Below are positions 22,809 through 34,780 of a stretch of DNA of 64,000 bases, one piece after another. Origin of the DNA: Apium graveolens (taxonomy: Eukaryota; Streptophyta; Magnoliopsida; Apiales; Apiaceae). The stretch is from positions 21,941,884-22,005,883 of the forward strand of contig NC_133648.1 in assembly GCF_009905375.1 (NCBI RefSeq), written 5' to 3'. Positions within the stretch are counted from its first letter, which is position 1. Each line of letters starts with the position of its first letter. The translations under genes were made by a program, and so were the position numbers. Below the pieces are notes generated by a model. It did not search any database, was not told the origin of the DNA, and saw nothing but the letters and a program-made list of their open reading frames with translations.

Positions 22809-24744
22809 CCTTGCTAACAACCTACCCATTTGATATCAATTCCCGACTCGTAATTACATATATTATAATAACACACATAACAATTAGGGTTCACATTCAC
22901 GAAAAATAGGTTCGGTGTTCATTTTCGGAAAAATACATATACTCGTCATTTTACAAAAATTAGGGTTATTACTTTTTGGCAAAACAGTTCATCCCCACAT
23001 ACAATCAAATTTCGTATACAACATATATATGTTTATATATACTCATTCGACGGCCCGATAATTACTGGATACGCTCCAGTATTTATGTAGTTCGATTTCT
23101 CGGAAATTGGGCAACACCTCCTTATTTATCGGACTAACCCGTCGAACAACTCGACGTCAAATCAATCACAACCAATCAATCACACACTCCACATTTCACA
23201 ATTCCCCAACCACCGATTTAAACCAACTAATTATTATTATTATTTACATCTTATATTTTTATTCGTATTTTTATATTCATTTATTTGTAGGACTCAGAAC
23301 AACGTCATCACCGTCCACCGTCGGCTCGCCGAGGCTCATCACCGACGGCGGTCAAATTCGCGGGTACCCCATTATTTCGGGTTTCCGACGCGAATTTCGC
23401 CGATTAATATTTTGGAAATTATTCGAAAATAAAATAAAATAAAATTTACAATTCGAGAAATCACCGAAGCAACATCAGAATTCTATTTTTGAATTAAATC
23501 TAAACAATAGAACAAGTATTCGGATTACTAGCATAACAGCAAAACCAACCAACACAATAGTCACGACAATCAATACGTACACACACGCACAACCGCGCAG
23601 CAAAAAGAAACAAGAACAAGAAGTAGCCGGAAAACACAGGGCACAAACACGCCACGCGCGTATATCGACCTGGCCACCACCATCTCGCCGGAATCCGGCG
23701 AAAGGCGGCAGAGATACACAGATAAATCATCCCCGAAGCATCTACATACATATAGATGTACGCATACACATGAATACAAGAAAAACAGAAGCCATGACTG
23801 GAACAGCCGCGACCAACCGGAGTCTCGGCAGCAACGACAGCGACTTACCGAAGGATCCAAGTGGCGACCGGAGCAAAGAAAGAAAAGAGAGAAAAGCGGG
23901 GAGAGGAGAGAACAGAGGGAAAAAGGAGAAATCAGTAGAGAGATTGAGGGAGAGATGAAGGAGGAGGGGAGAGATGAGTGTTGTGTATAAAACAAATGAA
24001 CATATTACTTCTTCTGCACATTACACGTGCACAGATTTACTGCCACGGAGCCCCAATTTTAAGCCATGTGTCCTCTTTTCAACTGGAAGCCCGCTTTATA
24101 TCAATTTTACCATTTTAACGGTATACTCACGAATACATATTAATCAGAATAATCCCAAAATAATCTTAAAATTTTCTAGGAATCCCGAAGTTTATAAAAC
24201 ATAAATTTCGTAATTTTAGGAAAATTCTTGAAACGCGATTTATGCCCGCTTTTAACCATTAAACGAATCAACGCGCGGGTGAATTTAACTCCGAAAATTC
24301 CTAAAATAATTTTAAAATTCTCAGAATAATACGAACTTAATAAAATATAAGTTTCATAATCTTTGAAGATTTCCATAATTAAATATGGATTTTACCATTA
24401 AACACACTCGAAAAATCATTTAAAAATAAATAATTAATGAAATATTGATTTCTCAATTTTGTAAAGTCCTAAAAATAAATATTGAAATTATAAAGTCATA
24501 AAAACAATTTTAGAGAAAATCCAAGTATTTATGGAAATAAAACTACAAGAATAACATTTTTTAACAACGATACAAATCATATAATTCATTAATTAACCAC
24601 GCGATTCAATTCCATACACTAGTAATCACATACACATAGTGACAGAGTAATAACCCAATGACTGAACCCACACAAATATTTTATTTAATTATTTATTCCA
24701 AAATTACATATTTAAATAATAATAAAAATATACGGGTCGTTATA
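22809..24744 (-). repeat. Gypsy-2 3' LTR, proximal part
   Basis: On the minus strand it starts TATAACGACCCG straight after the polypurine tract; the usual start would be TGTAACGACC, so TG has become TA. The unit ends at 17568 as GGTCGTCGCA, pairing with the start as an imperfect inverted repeat. The missing matching piece of the 5' LTR was lost at 30135. A GC-richer patch (23300-23960) gives ORFs on both strands with low-complexity Ser/Cys/Arg content; I do not consider them genes. Confidence 0.75.
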
Positions 24745-24760
24745 TCCTCCCCCCTTAAAA
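24745..24760 (-). other. Polypurine tract of Gypsy-2
   Basis: The minus strand reads ttttaaggggggagga just before the LTR start, the same form as in Gypsy-1 (ttttaaggggggaagga). Confidence 0.8.
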
Positions 24761-26190
24761 AGATTCTGTCCTCAAAATCTGACTTAACTAAATAGGTGAG
24801 GATTTTTGTCAAGCATATCTGATTCTAACTTTCAGGTAGACTCTTCGACTCAAGGATTTATTCCAAAGCATACTCACTATAGACATAAATTCATTACTAA
24901 GGACTTGCTCTTAACGATCTAGGATTTGGATCGATTATTCCACGCAGAACAAATTTGGATGAGAGCCCGTTGGCTCCTAATCAATGGCTTGATTCAAATC
25001 AGAAATATATCGCTTTAACATTGACACTTATAACATACTATATATATACTCTCAACATATTCTATATTGTCTGAATCGTCTTTTCACTTTGGCCCTTCGT
25101 TTACGGATGATAGATGGTACTCACTTTTAACTTAATTTCCAAACATTTGAACACTTCTTACTCATTTCCATCAAATAAGGCTGGAAGGTAATCTCATATC
25201 TTTACTTCTTCTTACCTTCAGGTATTCGAACTTCACCTTCCACTCTTTCCGATTCTTCTATTAATTCCTCAGTAATCTTAACCATATTCATATCTTCTCT
25301 CCTATTCAAGACATCGGTCCCTAAATGGACCTTGCTTGGTTGGTAGTTACTCAAACAACTGGGCTCCTGACCAGAACTTTATACTTTTAAGGTTTAATAT
25401 ACAATTGCTACTGTTCAACCCTTCGTGGCATTTCTTTCGGTTTTCAACTTGGCCTTCCTTAGCCCTTAGATGGAGAGGATGTTATCAATAAATATGATTA
25501 TACCATGCAAGTACTCCTGGTACACCATATTCCTTAATTCCTTATATACAACTGATACACTCGTTACTCCGCCTATTATCACCAAAACTTATAGCGCTCA
25601 TAACTCATTCTAATTGCAATCTTTGGTATGTCCGTAGGCTTACCTTTGGCTGACAATAGTCTGATCTTAGGTCTTCCTCCAAGAACCAACTCGTTCCTTT
25701 CATAAATAATCAATTCTATACAGGGTTACGTATTCCTATTCGTCAGCTTTTCCAACTGCTGATAGTCATCACGTAACTTCATACATCCATTCTCCTTTCT
25801 TATAAATCACATCAGTGCACAACACGGAATGCACCTTGTCTCATTATTCTTTCATCCCACAATCCTAAAGTTCCCTTTATTAATTACTTAATTCCTATTG
25901 GGACTTACAATACGGGCTTTTAACACCAATCCGACTATCTTCTACTCCAAGATTATTCTGGTAAATCACTTGATAAAACCTTTGGGACTTCACTTATTAT
26001 CTGAATTTCTTCCAACTTAGGTGCTTCTTTCTTAATATCCCTTATATGCGCTAGTTACGCCTTATCTTCTTGCTTATGTCCTTAAATACTTATCCTAATA
26101 TTAGCTTCCGTAGATATTATTTTTTGCTTCTTCCGGTAATCAATTATTGCCCTGGTTCCTTATCAGGGTCTTGAGCGGTTGAACTTTTAA
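24761..26190 (-). pseudogene. Gypsy-2 pol, heavily decayed and shortened
   Basis: About 1.4 kb stands where more than 3 kb of pol is expected. One readable piece (about 25470-25640) is RT: DIPKIAIRMSYERYKFW, then a broken segment ending GIIIFIDNI, corresponding to DVPKTAFRTRYGHYEF and the VFIDDIL catalytic loop with D changed to N. I could not identify protease, RNase H or integrase. Many stops are present in all frames. Confidence 0.6.
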
Positions 26191-27333
26191 TCACATACAA
26201 GTCTTAGCCTTGGCTAAACTGGACGTCAAACCTTTTGAAGCACTACCTCCAATGCTATTTCGGGAAGTACTTCTACAATTCTTGGCAACATGCCCTACCT
26301 TGCCACAGTCATAACAGATGACTCCTGGATTTTCCACCTTACATTCTGACACATAATGTCCCTTCTGACTACACCTAAAACATTCAGTATTTGCCTTACA
26401 CCTTCCACCATGCCTCTTACCGCATTGCTTACACTCCGATATAAGCGATTTAACTGAATTGGCCTGATTAGAGCTGGATGAGGTGTTACTAATTCTATAT
26501 AAAGAAATACTTTTTTCTCTAAATTCTTTATTCTTACTCCTTCCGACCTTTTTATGAGACTTCTGACTGGATCCTTCTTGACCCAATGCTTCTTCCATAT
26601 CATTAATCTTTCGCTTCTTATCTTCTTTTTCTCTAGCAGCTAACTTCTGATCAAATTCAATTACTAAGGTGGCCTGAACTACAGAAGAATATGTCTTGAG
26701 TTGCAATGCCACCACTCCACTATGAATCTCAGGCCTCAATCCCTGTTGAAATCTTTTTGCCCTCTGAGCTTCAAAGTGCACATAGTCTGGTACAAACCTA
26801 GCCAACTCTGTGAACTTAGCCTCATACTCAGCTACACTTCTGTCACCTTGCTTCAGTTCTAGAAAATTAATCTCCATTTGATTCCTCACATAGTCAGGAA
26901 AATACTTTTCCAAAAATAACTCAAACCTAGTCCATGGAACAGGGCCTTTTCCTTCTAACACTCTGGTTGACTCCCATCAATAATTCGCTTCATTCCTTAG
27001 GAAGTAGCTTACATAATCAGTCTTAAAATTATCACTTACTTGGGCAAGCCTGAAAGCTTTCTCCATCTCTTTTAACCATGCTCCAGCAATTACTGGATTA
27101 GGTTTACTTTTAAACTCAAAGGGATTAACATTCGGAAAAGATTTGAAACAAACACTTGGGTTTACTCCTTGTTGTTGCTGCTGCAACAGTAGTTACCGCC
27201 ACTAAACCTGTTAGATTAACTGCAACTATTGTTGCTACGGATGGCGCAACAAATCTCGAATTTTTTTTATAGTTGGACCCTCCGCAAAACTACTACTATT
27301 TTCTTTAGACTGGGTAGCTTTCTTAGGTGGCAT
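26191..27333 (-). pseudogene. Gypsy-2 gag with retrotransposon capsid domain and zinc knuckles
   Basis: The frame starts MPPKKATQSKENSSS at 27333. Two broken stretches lead into NPFEFKSKPNPVIAGAWLKE (27100s) and the capsid core: FELFLEKYFPDYVRNQMEIN, FLELKQGDRSVAEYEAKFTE, RFQQGLRPEIHS. Near the C-terminus are CKQCGKRHGGRC, CFRCSQKGHYVSEC and CYDCGKVGHVAKNC, knuckles typical of Tekay/Del-like Gag. Stops occur near 26970 and 27190-27240. The 256-codon C-terminal part is intact. Gag would form the cytoplasmic particle and package RNA. Confidence 0.88.
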
Positions 27334-28918
27334 CTTCCTGAGATATATAAATGAGTTTATTCCAAATATAACAAAATGTTTAATAAAATATCACCGTTTA
27401 AACGGTGCACTTGTATCAGGAAAATGTTGCTCAATAAAATACCCATGTTCTTAATATCGGGGTCCATTTACAAAGGAAATCTAGATTAATAGCACTAGCA
27501 ATCGTAGCAACAATGACAATAGAAGAATCAATAACAGTTCAGAAAACTAAGCACTGTCGCACGACTCCTCAATACAATAGCAACTGGCCAACTTCCCGTC
27601 ACTGCTCTAATACCATATTAACACCAATCTGATATACTACGAGACTAATCTGGCTATATCAACCACCAGTTACATAGAACAAGCTGGTAAATCAGGTCAA
27701 CTTAAGGAACGCTAAACTATTCCAGGCATCCCAGTCCAAATTTCAATCAACCTTTTCTCCAGGGATGATCTCTTATCACCCTCAAGTGATTCATCAATCA
27801 CTAAATTACCTTTCCTTCCCAAGGGACTTCTTATCTCCTACCACTAACCTATCTTCCACAGGGTTAACCTTCCTAGAACCGCGACCTTCAATATCGAATT
27901 ATAAATTCCCTCTGTTATCTTTGTTTGTAAAGTAGCAACCAGACATAAAACTTCTATTTCCCCTGACAGTCAACATTTAATTCCACGCAACACCCAGACT
28001 GTCTAACTACAAAGGTCACTGGCAAACTCATTGCCGTGAAATATCAAATAGGATTTCAAAATTCAGGAGTCAATCATGAAAGAAAAGTGAAGGAAAAATA
28101 TGGATGTGGCTGGGAGCAACCATACAAGTACATAAGATGACCAGTCTTAGTACCGCACAGTTCACAACACATAACTCGGTGGTGTCCCACCAGACCCTTT
28201 TGCCACACAGACAAACGCTTAACCCATAACCACTGTTTTCCCCAATCAACCAAAAGAGTCACCAAGGAAAGAAACAATGTTTAAATAGAGATTTACAAAT
28301 AAGGAGGAAGAAAATATGATTTATAACTAAACCAGCAGAACCCTGAGTGGTTTACTCCGAGTTCTCAATTTTCTCACAGGAAAAGTAAGCAACTTATAGG
28401 ATAAGAAACAATGACTCTAGAAACAAAATCCGTTTTAAGGAAGAAGTATAAGGGTTCAAAGATACCACCTCCCGTTCCGATCCACATTCACTATGAAACT
28501 TGGCTGTCATAGCAATCGCTGACCGTTATCATACTATCCGAACTCACCTAGGTCACACATTTGGTCCACCCACCTCTCTTGATGTCGAAAATGCTATATT
28601 TAGGGATAATATGGGTGTCTCCGTAGCTAACACACCAAGATCCACTCAAAAGATGAGCTCTCGCAATCAGACTTGTTTTCTCGAGGGGAAACTAGAAATC
28701 TCTATCGAACATTATTAATAATACATATACGAAGGAAACGTACTCTAGGTTAGGACAGTTCCAGTCAATCCTCAACAACGTCAGGGTTACACCTTAGAAA
28801 CCCTTGACTGAACTTTTAGACTCGCTCCTCTGATTGAGTTGCTGACTCACACCTATATATAACCTTTCTGCACTCCTTTGACTCTATTCCTAACCTAAAT
28901 CAGGGACTCAAACCTGTG
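27334..28918 (-). other. Gypsy-2 untranslated leader
   Basis: Lies between the primer site and gag. I see no coding frame or structured repeat. Long leaders of this kind are known in chromoviruses. Confidence 0.5.
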
Positions 28919-28930
28919 GCTCTGATACCA
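28919..28930 (-). other. Primer binding site of Gypsy-2 (initiator Met tRNA)
   Basis: The minus strand reads tggtatcagagc two bases after the LTR end at 28933; exact match to the tRNA-iMet primer site. It fixes the orientation and the LTR boundary. Confidence 0.92.
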
Positions 28931-28932
28931 AC

Positions 28933-30134
28933 TGTGACGGCCTCAACCCCGGGGTCAGGAGTTGACGTCATCAATAATCACCATAACAAACATAATATAA
29001 TCAATTCCAAGATAGAATATAAATACGATCCCTTTTTCCAAGATCTTTTCTAGGTTTAAGTATGATTTAGGTTATAACAACACAAACCTACTTACAACAA
29101 TCATCCTGACGCAGCTAACTTAACACAACAACTCAACAGACCAACCTTGGTCCACACAACCATCTCAGAGGAGTCTGACATGAAGGGAACTGGAATTCTG
29201 CCCTGACTATCACGGACGAATCTCCTAGGTATCTGCAATACATGTATAAAACATTCCGCAAGGGTGAGCAATTGTTTGCTCAGCAGTACCGCTATATGAA
29301 TAACAGATAAAATAATTTATGATAAAACGATTATCGGAACAGAAATTATAATTTGCTGCACATCAAGTAAAAACATATGTAAACTGGATATTCAAAATTA
29401 GCATGCTCTGTAAAACAATATCATCAGTAGTGTGTTGTTTATAAATACCAGAGTCCAATTTTAGCATGCTAATCACATTTCCAAATCCACTATATAAACC
29501 ACTTGTTCCGTTACGGGACCCACAAAATCCAAATCAGATACGTAGCGGAGATGTGAAGACAGCTGATCAGGCTATCAACACAAGACGGCTCTAACTGCCA
29601 TCCCATTTACCTGTTCCGGAACTCAGAGACTAGCTAGGTCTCTGACCTGCTGGACTAATCGGTTATACAGTGCGCGCAACCGAATTAGCCTCTTACGCCA
29701 ACTCAATAGGCCTACTGTGGCCCCAACGTATCCCATATCTGATCGTTTTATCCAGTTTTCAAAATCACTTTTTCCTATCTCTTGTTAAAATCAATCCTAT
29801 CACAGCACACTATTCAAATCCTCTTTTTATTTTAATCACGTTTAGAGATAGGTGTTTTCAAAAGTTAATTTTCCCCAAAACATAGTTTTAAACAACATTT
29901 TCAAATACAGGGCATACGTAACTTAAAACGTTTCTGTTCCATTACGAAAGTAAAAGATTTAGCTATTCATACGTACTGAACCATAAAAGAATGGTCAATG
30001 GTACTTGCCTTGCAAAGGGTTACAACTCTCTCTGGTTGACCTTGAACCGATTCGAGACACTCGGCTTTACCGCTTTACTATTTGACTATCCTGAATCCGA
30101 CTTCAACACTCAGGTCCTTCGCTTAGGAACCTCG
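28933..30134 (-). repeat. Gypsy-2 5' LTR, truncated
   Basis: It aligns with 17568-18775 and ends (minus strand) ggggttgaggccgtcaca next to the primer site. Similarity stops near 30134 and copia gag sequence follows, so about 2 kb of this LTR is missing. Confidence 0.85.
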
Positions 30135-30135
30135 C

Positions 30136-31087
30136 CTGCCAAGTCACATTTGAAATATTTGAATTTTGATTTATCCACCATGTTTCTATTTGGCTTGGCT
30201 GCTCCAAAGTTCTTCTTGAACTTCAGCTTGGAAAATCTCCTAGAAAGAAATGCTAGGTGTTCATCAATGTTCTCCATGTCATCTTGGCTCAAAGAATCTT
30301 CATTTTCAGCTACAAGCCCCTTGCCCTTGCTTTCACAGACCCTTGAAGTTGACTCAACAGCTTCCATCTTCACTTCCTTCTCTTTTTCCAACTCAGCAAC
30401 TAGTGCAATGGATCCTCCTTTCTTCTTTCCTCTCTCCATCTTCTCATCTTGCTCTATTTCAAGCTCATAAGTTTTCAGGATGCCATACAGTCTCTCCAAA
30501 GTAAGCTCCTTATAATCTTGTGAGTTTTTTAATGAGACTGTCATTGGTTTCCATTCCTTTGGAAGAGATCTAAGGAATTTCATATTGGAGTCTTTTGTCT
30601 AATAGACCCTTCCATGCAACTTTAGAGCATTTAGTAGTTTTTGAAACCTACTAAAAATGTCAGTGAGAGACTCACTTTCTTCATTATGAAAATGCTCATA
30701 TTGCTGAATCAGGAGCTGCATCTTGTTTTCTCTAACTTGCTCAGTGCCATCACAGATGATCTGTATTGTATCCCAAACATCCTTGGCAGTTTTGCAGTTG
30801 ATAATGTTGTCAAACATATCTCCATCAACTCCATTAAACAGGATATTTATGGACTTTTTATCCTTTCTTACTTGTTCAATGTCAGGATCAGACCATTCAT
30901 GCCTTGGCTTGGGGACTGATGGCTCATTTCCTATTGCAGCTCTCATTGGAACATAAAGGCCTCTTTCTGTGCAGTCAACATAGGCCTCATTTTGAGAAAG
31001 CAAATGAAGATGCATCTTTACCTTTCAATGATGGTAATTATCTTTATCCAGAAAATGGATCTTGACTCCAACATCCTTCTTGTTCAT
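30136..31087 (-). pseudogene. Copia-3 gag (UBN2-type), truncated
   Basis: The frame starts ATG AAC AAG AAG near 31087 (MNKKDVGVKIHFLDKDNY). It contains stops near 31026 and 30599. The domain reads KTAKDVWDTIQIICDGTEQV, LIQQYEHFHNEESESLTDIF, FLRSLPKEWKPMTVSLKNSQ and ends in a Lys-rich segment at KFKYFKC, where the first Cys of the zinc knuckle should start. Everything after is lost at the junction with Gypsy-2. The + strand ORFs at 29991-30504 and 30641-30956 are shadows. Confidence 0.85.
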
Positions 31088-31134
31088 CTTGCTATATTGT
31101 TTTGATCTTTAAACTCTTTGTAAGTTAAGAGCTT

Positions 31135-31146
31135 GCTCTGATAGCA
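31135..31146 (-). other. Degenerate primer binding site of Copia-3
   Basis: The minus strand reads tgctatcagagc, one mismatch to tggtatcagagc, two bases from the LTR end. Confidence 0.75.
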
Positions 31147-31148
31147 AT

Positions 31149-31933
31149 TGTTAGTCCCTTAACAATATAACAAGAATTACAGAAGGCGGGTTGAATGGAA
31201 TTCTTGAAACTTTTTCTTGAAATAAAAAAAGTTCTAACTCGAATCTATATATAAGTGTGAATTGATTAGCACAATGCAAAATAGTAACTTAAATGAATCA
31301 AAACACAAGTAATTAAAAACAAGAGTCTTTAAAAACTTTCTGATGGATTTGAATGATTCCACCAGAGATATATATATTATATCGAGAGAACTCTGTGTGC
31401 AAAATGCTCACAGCTGCTTACAAATATTGAACAACTAAGAGTACAGAGAAATGCTAAGAATTTTGCTTACAAATGTTTCTCTGCTTGTATCTTAGATTCG
31501 ATGGTTCCTTAGTTTCTACTTATTGGTTTATATATCACGAAGATTATAAAGTAATAAGACAGAATAATAAAACAAAAACTATCTAGTCTATTACAATGCT
31601 ACTTCATTACTCTATTCCGGCATCTTTGAATATCTTCATAATAGCATGGAAATGGCAATGCTTCTTTGTTCTCGAAAACCCAGTTGAATAGGCTAACACA
31701 TTCCATTTGCATCCACTCGACACATGTGACTGTGTTGTCACTGTCAACAGATATTTGAATTCTTTATCCGTCGGGTTCATGATCATCCGTCGAGATATTG
31801 ATCATCCGTCGGGTTGTTGATCTTCCATCGAATCCGTCGGGTAGCAATCAGGCACTTGACTTCATTTCACTTATGCAGAATTACAAGACATCATCTATGT
31901 ACAATTAATCAACCTATTCTGCATATCTAACTA
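31149..31933 (-). repeat. Copia-3 5' LTR
   Basis: On the minus strand it ends aagggactaaca next to the primer site and begins around agttagatatgcag, similar to the ttgttagatat start of the Copia-1 LTR. The left edge is uncertain by a few bases. Between 31764 and 31842 it holds four imperfect copies of a tccgtcgg-centred motif, such as catccgtcggg and catccgtcgag. Confidence 0.65.
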
Positions 31934-31946
31934 AAGTCATCATGAC

Positions 31947-32134
31947 TGTAACACCCCCAAATCCGGGGTCGGGAATACGGGTTGTCACGAGTTCCATTTC
32001 CCTTATCAATACTTAATCTTAACAGTCAACCAACTACTACGTACTGTGACCCCACAATATACACACACACGCCACAAGTTATAGTCTCAGAGATGAATAC
32101 CAAAAAATAACACAAGTCATTTTATTCCACAATT
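31947..32134 (-). repeat. Terminal fragment of a Gypsy-4-family LTR
   Basis: The + strand begins tgtaacacccccaaatccgg and matches the reverse complement of the Gypsy-4 LTR end (52822-53009), including the cacaagttatagtctcagag block. Similarity ends near 32134. Only the last ~190 bases of the LTR are present. Confidence 0.85.
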
Positions 32135-32153
32135 AAACGACATATAATAAAAT

Positions 32154-32320
32154 AGGAGCTACTAGAAATGGATTGAATGTACCTTAAGAAACTATTAGAG
32201 AACTGATGGTTTACGACTAACTAATTGACCTTAAATGTTAAAATTGGGCCAAAATTTTAAATTGATTAAGCGATTCGCTACGAGCCCGTTTAACTAAAAT
32301 AAAGATTAAGTAAAACCTAT
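32154..32320. repeat. Direct repeat R1
   Basis: Similar to R2 (34586-34750): both contain gctactagaa-tggattgaatg, ccttaaatgtt-aaattgggcc and attaagtaaaa. Imperfect, with scattered differences. The family is unknown; no TG...CA ends. Confidence 0.65.
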
Positions 32321-32849
32321 TCAATAGAGAAGCAAAGATCCGCACCGTTGAATTTTTAACTTAATATTTGAATATTGTAAATTTGAGGCACTACTCATTA
32401 TTTATATTAAAATGTCCCAAAATTCAATGGAGATCAATTCATTCTTAGACTCGGTAAATACTGAAGATCAATATGTTTTTGATTTATAATAAAAGAAATA
32501 TATGTTATATATGGTATGTATTACTTTCTCATTAAAACATGTATTTCTTTCTTTCGATCCTTCAAAATTAGAACACATGTCTTTCTCTCCTAGGAGTAAT
32601 TTCTTGTACAACAATCATCCACAAACTATCTCACCTAATTTCTTCTCCGCTTTGATTACTTTTCTTTCTAGTAATTCTCTTTCTTAAATTTTTATCTTCT
32701 TTTTTACAAATATAAATTTAATTATCTTTGAAAATTGTAAAAGTCTATGCACCAACTAATACTTTTTTAATTAACTTACCGGTGCGTGCTGAAAGAAAGA
32801 GATCGAGGACGAATATGATTCCATGATTGCGAAATGTGATCGGTTCTTG

Positions 32850-33006
32850 GTGGATTTAGCCATCTTATTCTCAGTATGGTGCTCAGTTTTGTGAGTATGT
32901 CCACCGGAGAAAGTTCGTAAATATTATCGATAAGGATAGGTATGTAATTGCACTGGAAGGTGCATCGACTCTGACATCACTTTATTCATTGTTGGGTCTG
33001 TTGTAA
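32850..33006 (+). pseudogene. Unrecognised coding-like stretch
   Basis: One frame reads SYSQYGAQFCEYVHRRKFVN then IIDKDRYVIALEGASTLTSL and a stop, followed by EEDVLKILG in the same frame. I do not recognise it. It is listed because part of it recurs, diverged and inverted, on the other side of the palindrome (about 33506-33580), which hints at a former gene 3' end. It could also be chance. Confidence 0.2.
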
Positions 33007-33525
33007 GAAGAAGATGTGCTCAAAATTTTGGGGGATATAATAATTTTTTGTATTTACATTGTGTGAAAATATGTTAATAATGAGATACTAGAAGAGTGAT
33101 CCTTTAAATAAATGAAATTGCATTGTATTCAAAAAAAATTGTACCCCTGAAAATCATATCCCAACGACTTTTATTTTACATTATATTTTTTGACGTATTT
33201 TTGAACTAGAAAATTTAGTTTGACTTTTGAAATATACACATGACCGCAAAGGCATACACTGAATTTAATTTATTATATGCCGGTATGGTCATATGTAAAT
33301 TTCATACATCTAATTAAATTTTCATGGTCGAAATTACTTCAAAAAAATTATAAAATATTAAAAGTGGTTGGGATATAATTCTCAAGTCTATAACATTTTT
33401 TAAGTACAATGCAATACAATCTATCTAAAGGAACACTCTACTCGTGTCTCATCACCAGATATGTTTTCACATTACAAATACAGAGAATTATTCTCTTCCA
33501 AAAAATGTCCAGCTCATCTTCTTTA
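33005..33525. repeat. Long imperfect inverted repeat (foldback), arms about 225-250 bp
   Basis: The left arm (33005-33257) pairs with the right arm (33276-33525) around a short loop near 33258-33275. Matching blocks include gcattgta(t/c)t and tatcccaac(g/c)actttta, and the inner arms catgaccgcaaaggcata versus tatgccggtatggtcatatg. Pairing is interrupted by mismatches and small indels. Confidence 0.75.
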
Positions 33526-34585
33526 AACATCAAACAGTACAATTAACTGAAGTAGGAGTACCTACACGCTTAAGTGCTATTATCGATCCTTGGGTGGCCA
33601 TTAAAATGCTCGCATAAATGACTGTGATGTTAAGGAGTAGAGGGCCGAATCGACAAAAAAACTTGTTATCTTCAACAATTTCCTAGTAGAGATCTCTTCT
33701 TTCAAGAGGCTCTAGTAAAATAACATTAAGGTGTTTAATTATTAATGGATACATATTAAGAATCGATTACTACTAGCAAACATATGATCTAAAATTATAG
33801 TTATATGAAATATTTTCCCCCACAATTATTGCATTACATACTATATATGTATGCAGGTGGACATGCTTCTTCGAGCATTTTCTTTATTCTTTAAACAATT
33901 TCATATAAAGTAACTTAATGCAATTAAGGAAAAATAATATGCTCTAGTCACCTTATTTTTGGTTCCAATGTTGATCAATTTGTTGCTTATTAGAAATTAA
34001 AAAATATAAAGAAAGGCAAAAAATGGGATTTTAATTTGCTAAGAGTTTATCCAAATCATGAAAAAATATCCTAAATAATACAAACATATTTTGATTCAAA
34101 GAGATAAAGCAAAACTAAATTTTTTGAATAAAATAATCAATTGGATTTTACATATATGGAATTTCCGAAAATTTTAAAATGAGATCAATTTTTGGATTTC
34201 GTTCATTTCCTGTTGGATCATAATTTATTAAGTAATTGCTAGTGCGTGCATTTCAAATAATAAAAATGATAACAATGATGTAAAAGTTTGGTTAAGCGAT
34301 TACTTACCGAATTGAATCTGAAAAATCATAGTTACAATTTTATAGGCATCATAAGCGATCGATAAAAGTTAAGCAAAGTATAGAAAATCGAGATAAAATC
34401 TTCATTTAACAAAAACTGAACACGACTCGATCTACGAATGTACTACTATTTTAGTGGCTGATTATATTAAAATTGAAGACACAAAAAAAGTGTTGGAGAT
34501 AAAAGAAAGAGGGTTCAGATGATTGAAAGATTAAAGATTATGATATATGAATATATTGAGGGGTTTGAATTCGATAGACTCGTCT

Positions 34586-34750
34586 AGAAGCTACTAGAAT
34601 TGGATTGAATGTGACTTGAGAAAATACTAGAAACCGACGGATTACAAATAAATGATGGACCTTAAATGTTGAAATTGGGCCAAAATTGTAAATGGATAAA
34701 GTCATTGGTTACAGGCCGATTGAACTAAAACAAGGATTAAGTAAAATCTA
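34586..34750. repeat. Direct repeat R2
   Basis: Partner of R1 at 32154-32320, about 2.4 kb away, same orientation. It ends directly next to the MITE-like element at 34781. Confidence 0.65.
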
Positions 34751-34780
34751 GAAGTCAAACAAGCCCAATATATATATATA

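Larger units (their letters stand above)
17568..30135 (-). mobile_element. Gypsy-2: Ty3/gypsy chromovirus-like element, 5' LTR truncated, 3' LTR split
   Basis: Minus-strand order: partial 5' LTR (30134-28933), primer site, long leader, gag, decayed pol, polypurine tract, 3' LTR (24744-22809 and 18887-17568). The 3' LTR is split by a solo LTR with target duplication. The two LTR copies of 17568-18775 and 28933-30134 are alignable along their whole shared length with scattered substitutions, so this insertion is older than the solo LTR it contains. Confidence 0.85.
30136..31933 (-). mobile_element. Copia-3: copia fragment with 5' LTR and gag only
   Basis: The minus strand reads LTR (31933-31149), a one-base-mutated primer site and gag, then stops at 30136 in the zinc-knuckle region, where Gypsy-2 LTR sequence begins. 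The family differs from Copia-1 in gag and LTR sequence. Confidence 0.8.
32135..34780. other. Unclassified AT-rich region
   Basis: No complete gene is visible. It contains the direct-repeat pair (32154-32320, 34586-34750), an unrecognised coding-like stretch (32850-33006) and a long inverted repeat (33005-33525), reported separately. 33530-34585 shows nothing I can identify. Confidence 0.4.

Noticed and set aside
23107..24376. ORFs of 62-141 codons on both strands
   Set aside because: They lie inside the Gypsy-2 LTR, are Ser/Cys/Leu-rich and overlap each other in opposite strands; no domain recognised.
32502..32687. 61-codon ORF with Ser/Phe/Leu-rich sequence
   Set aside because: AT-rich, no motif, no homology I recognise, no supporting context.
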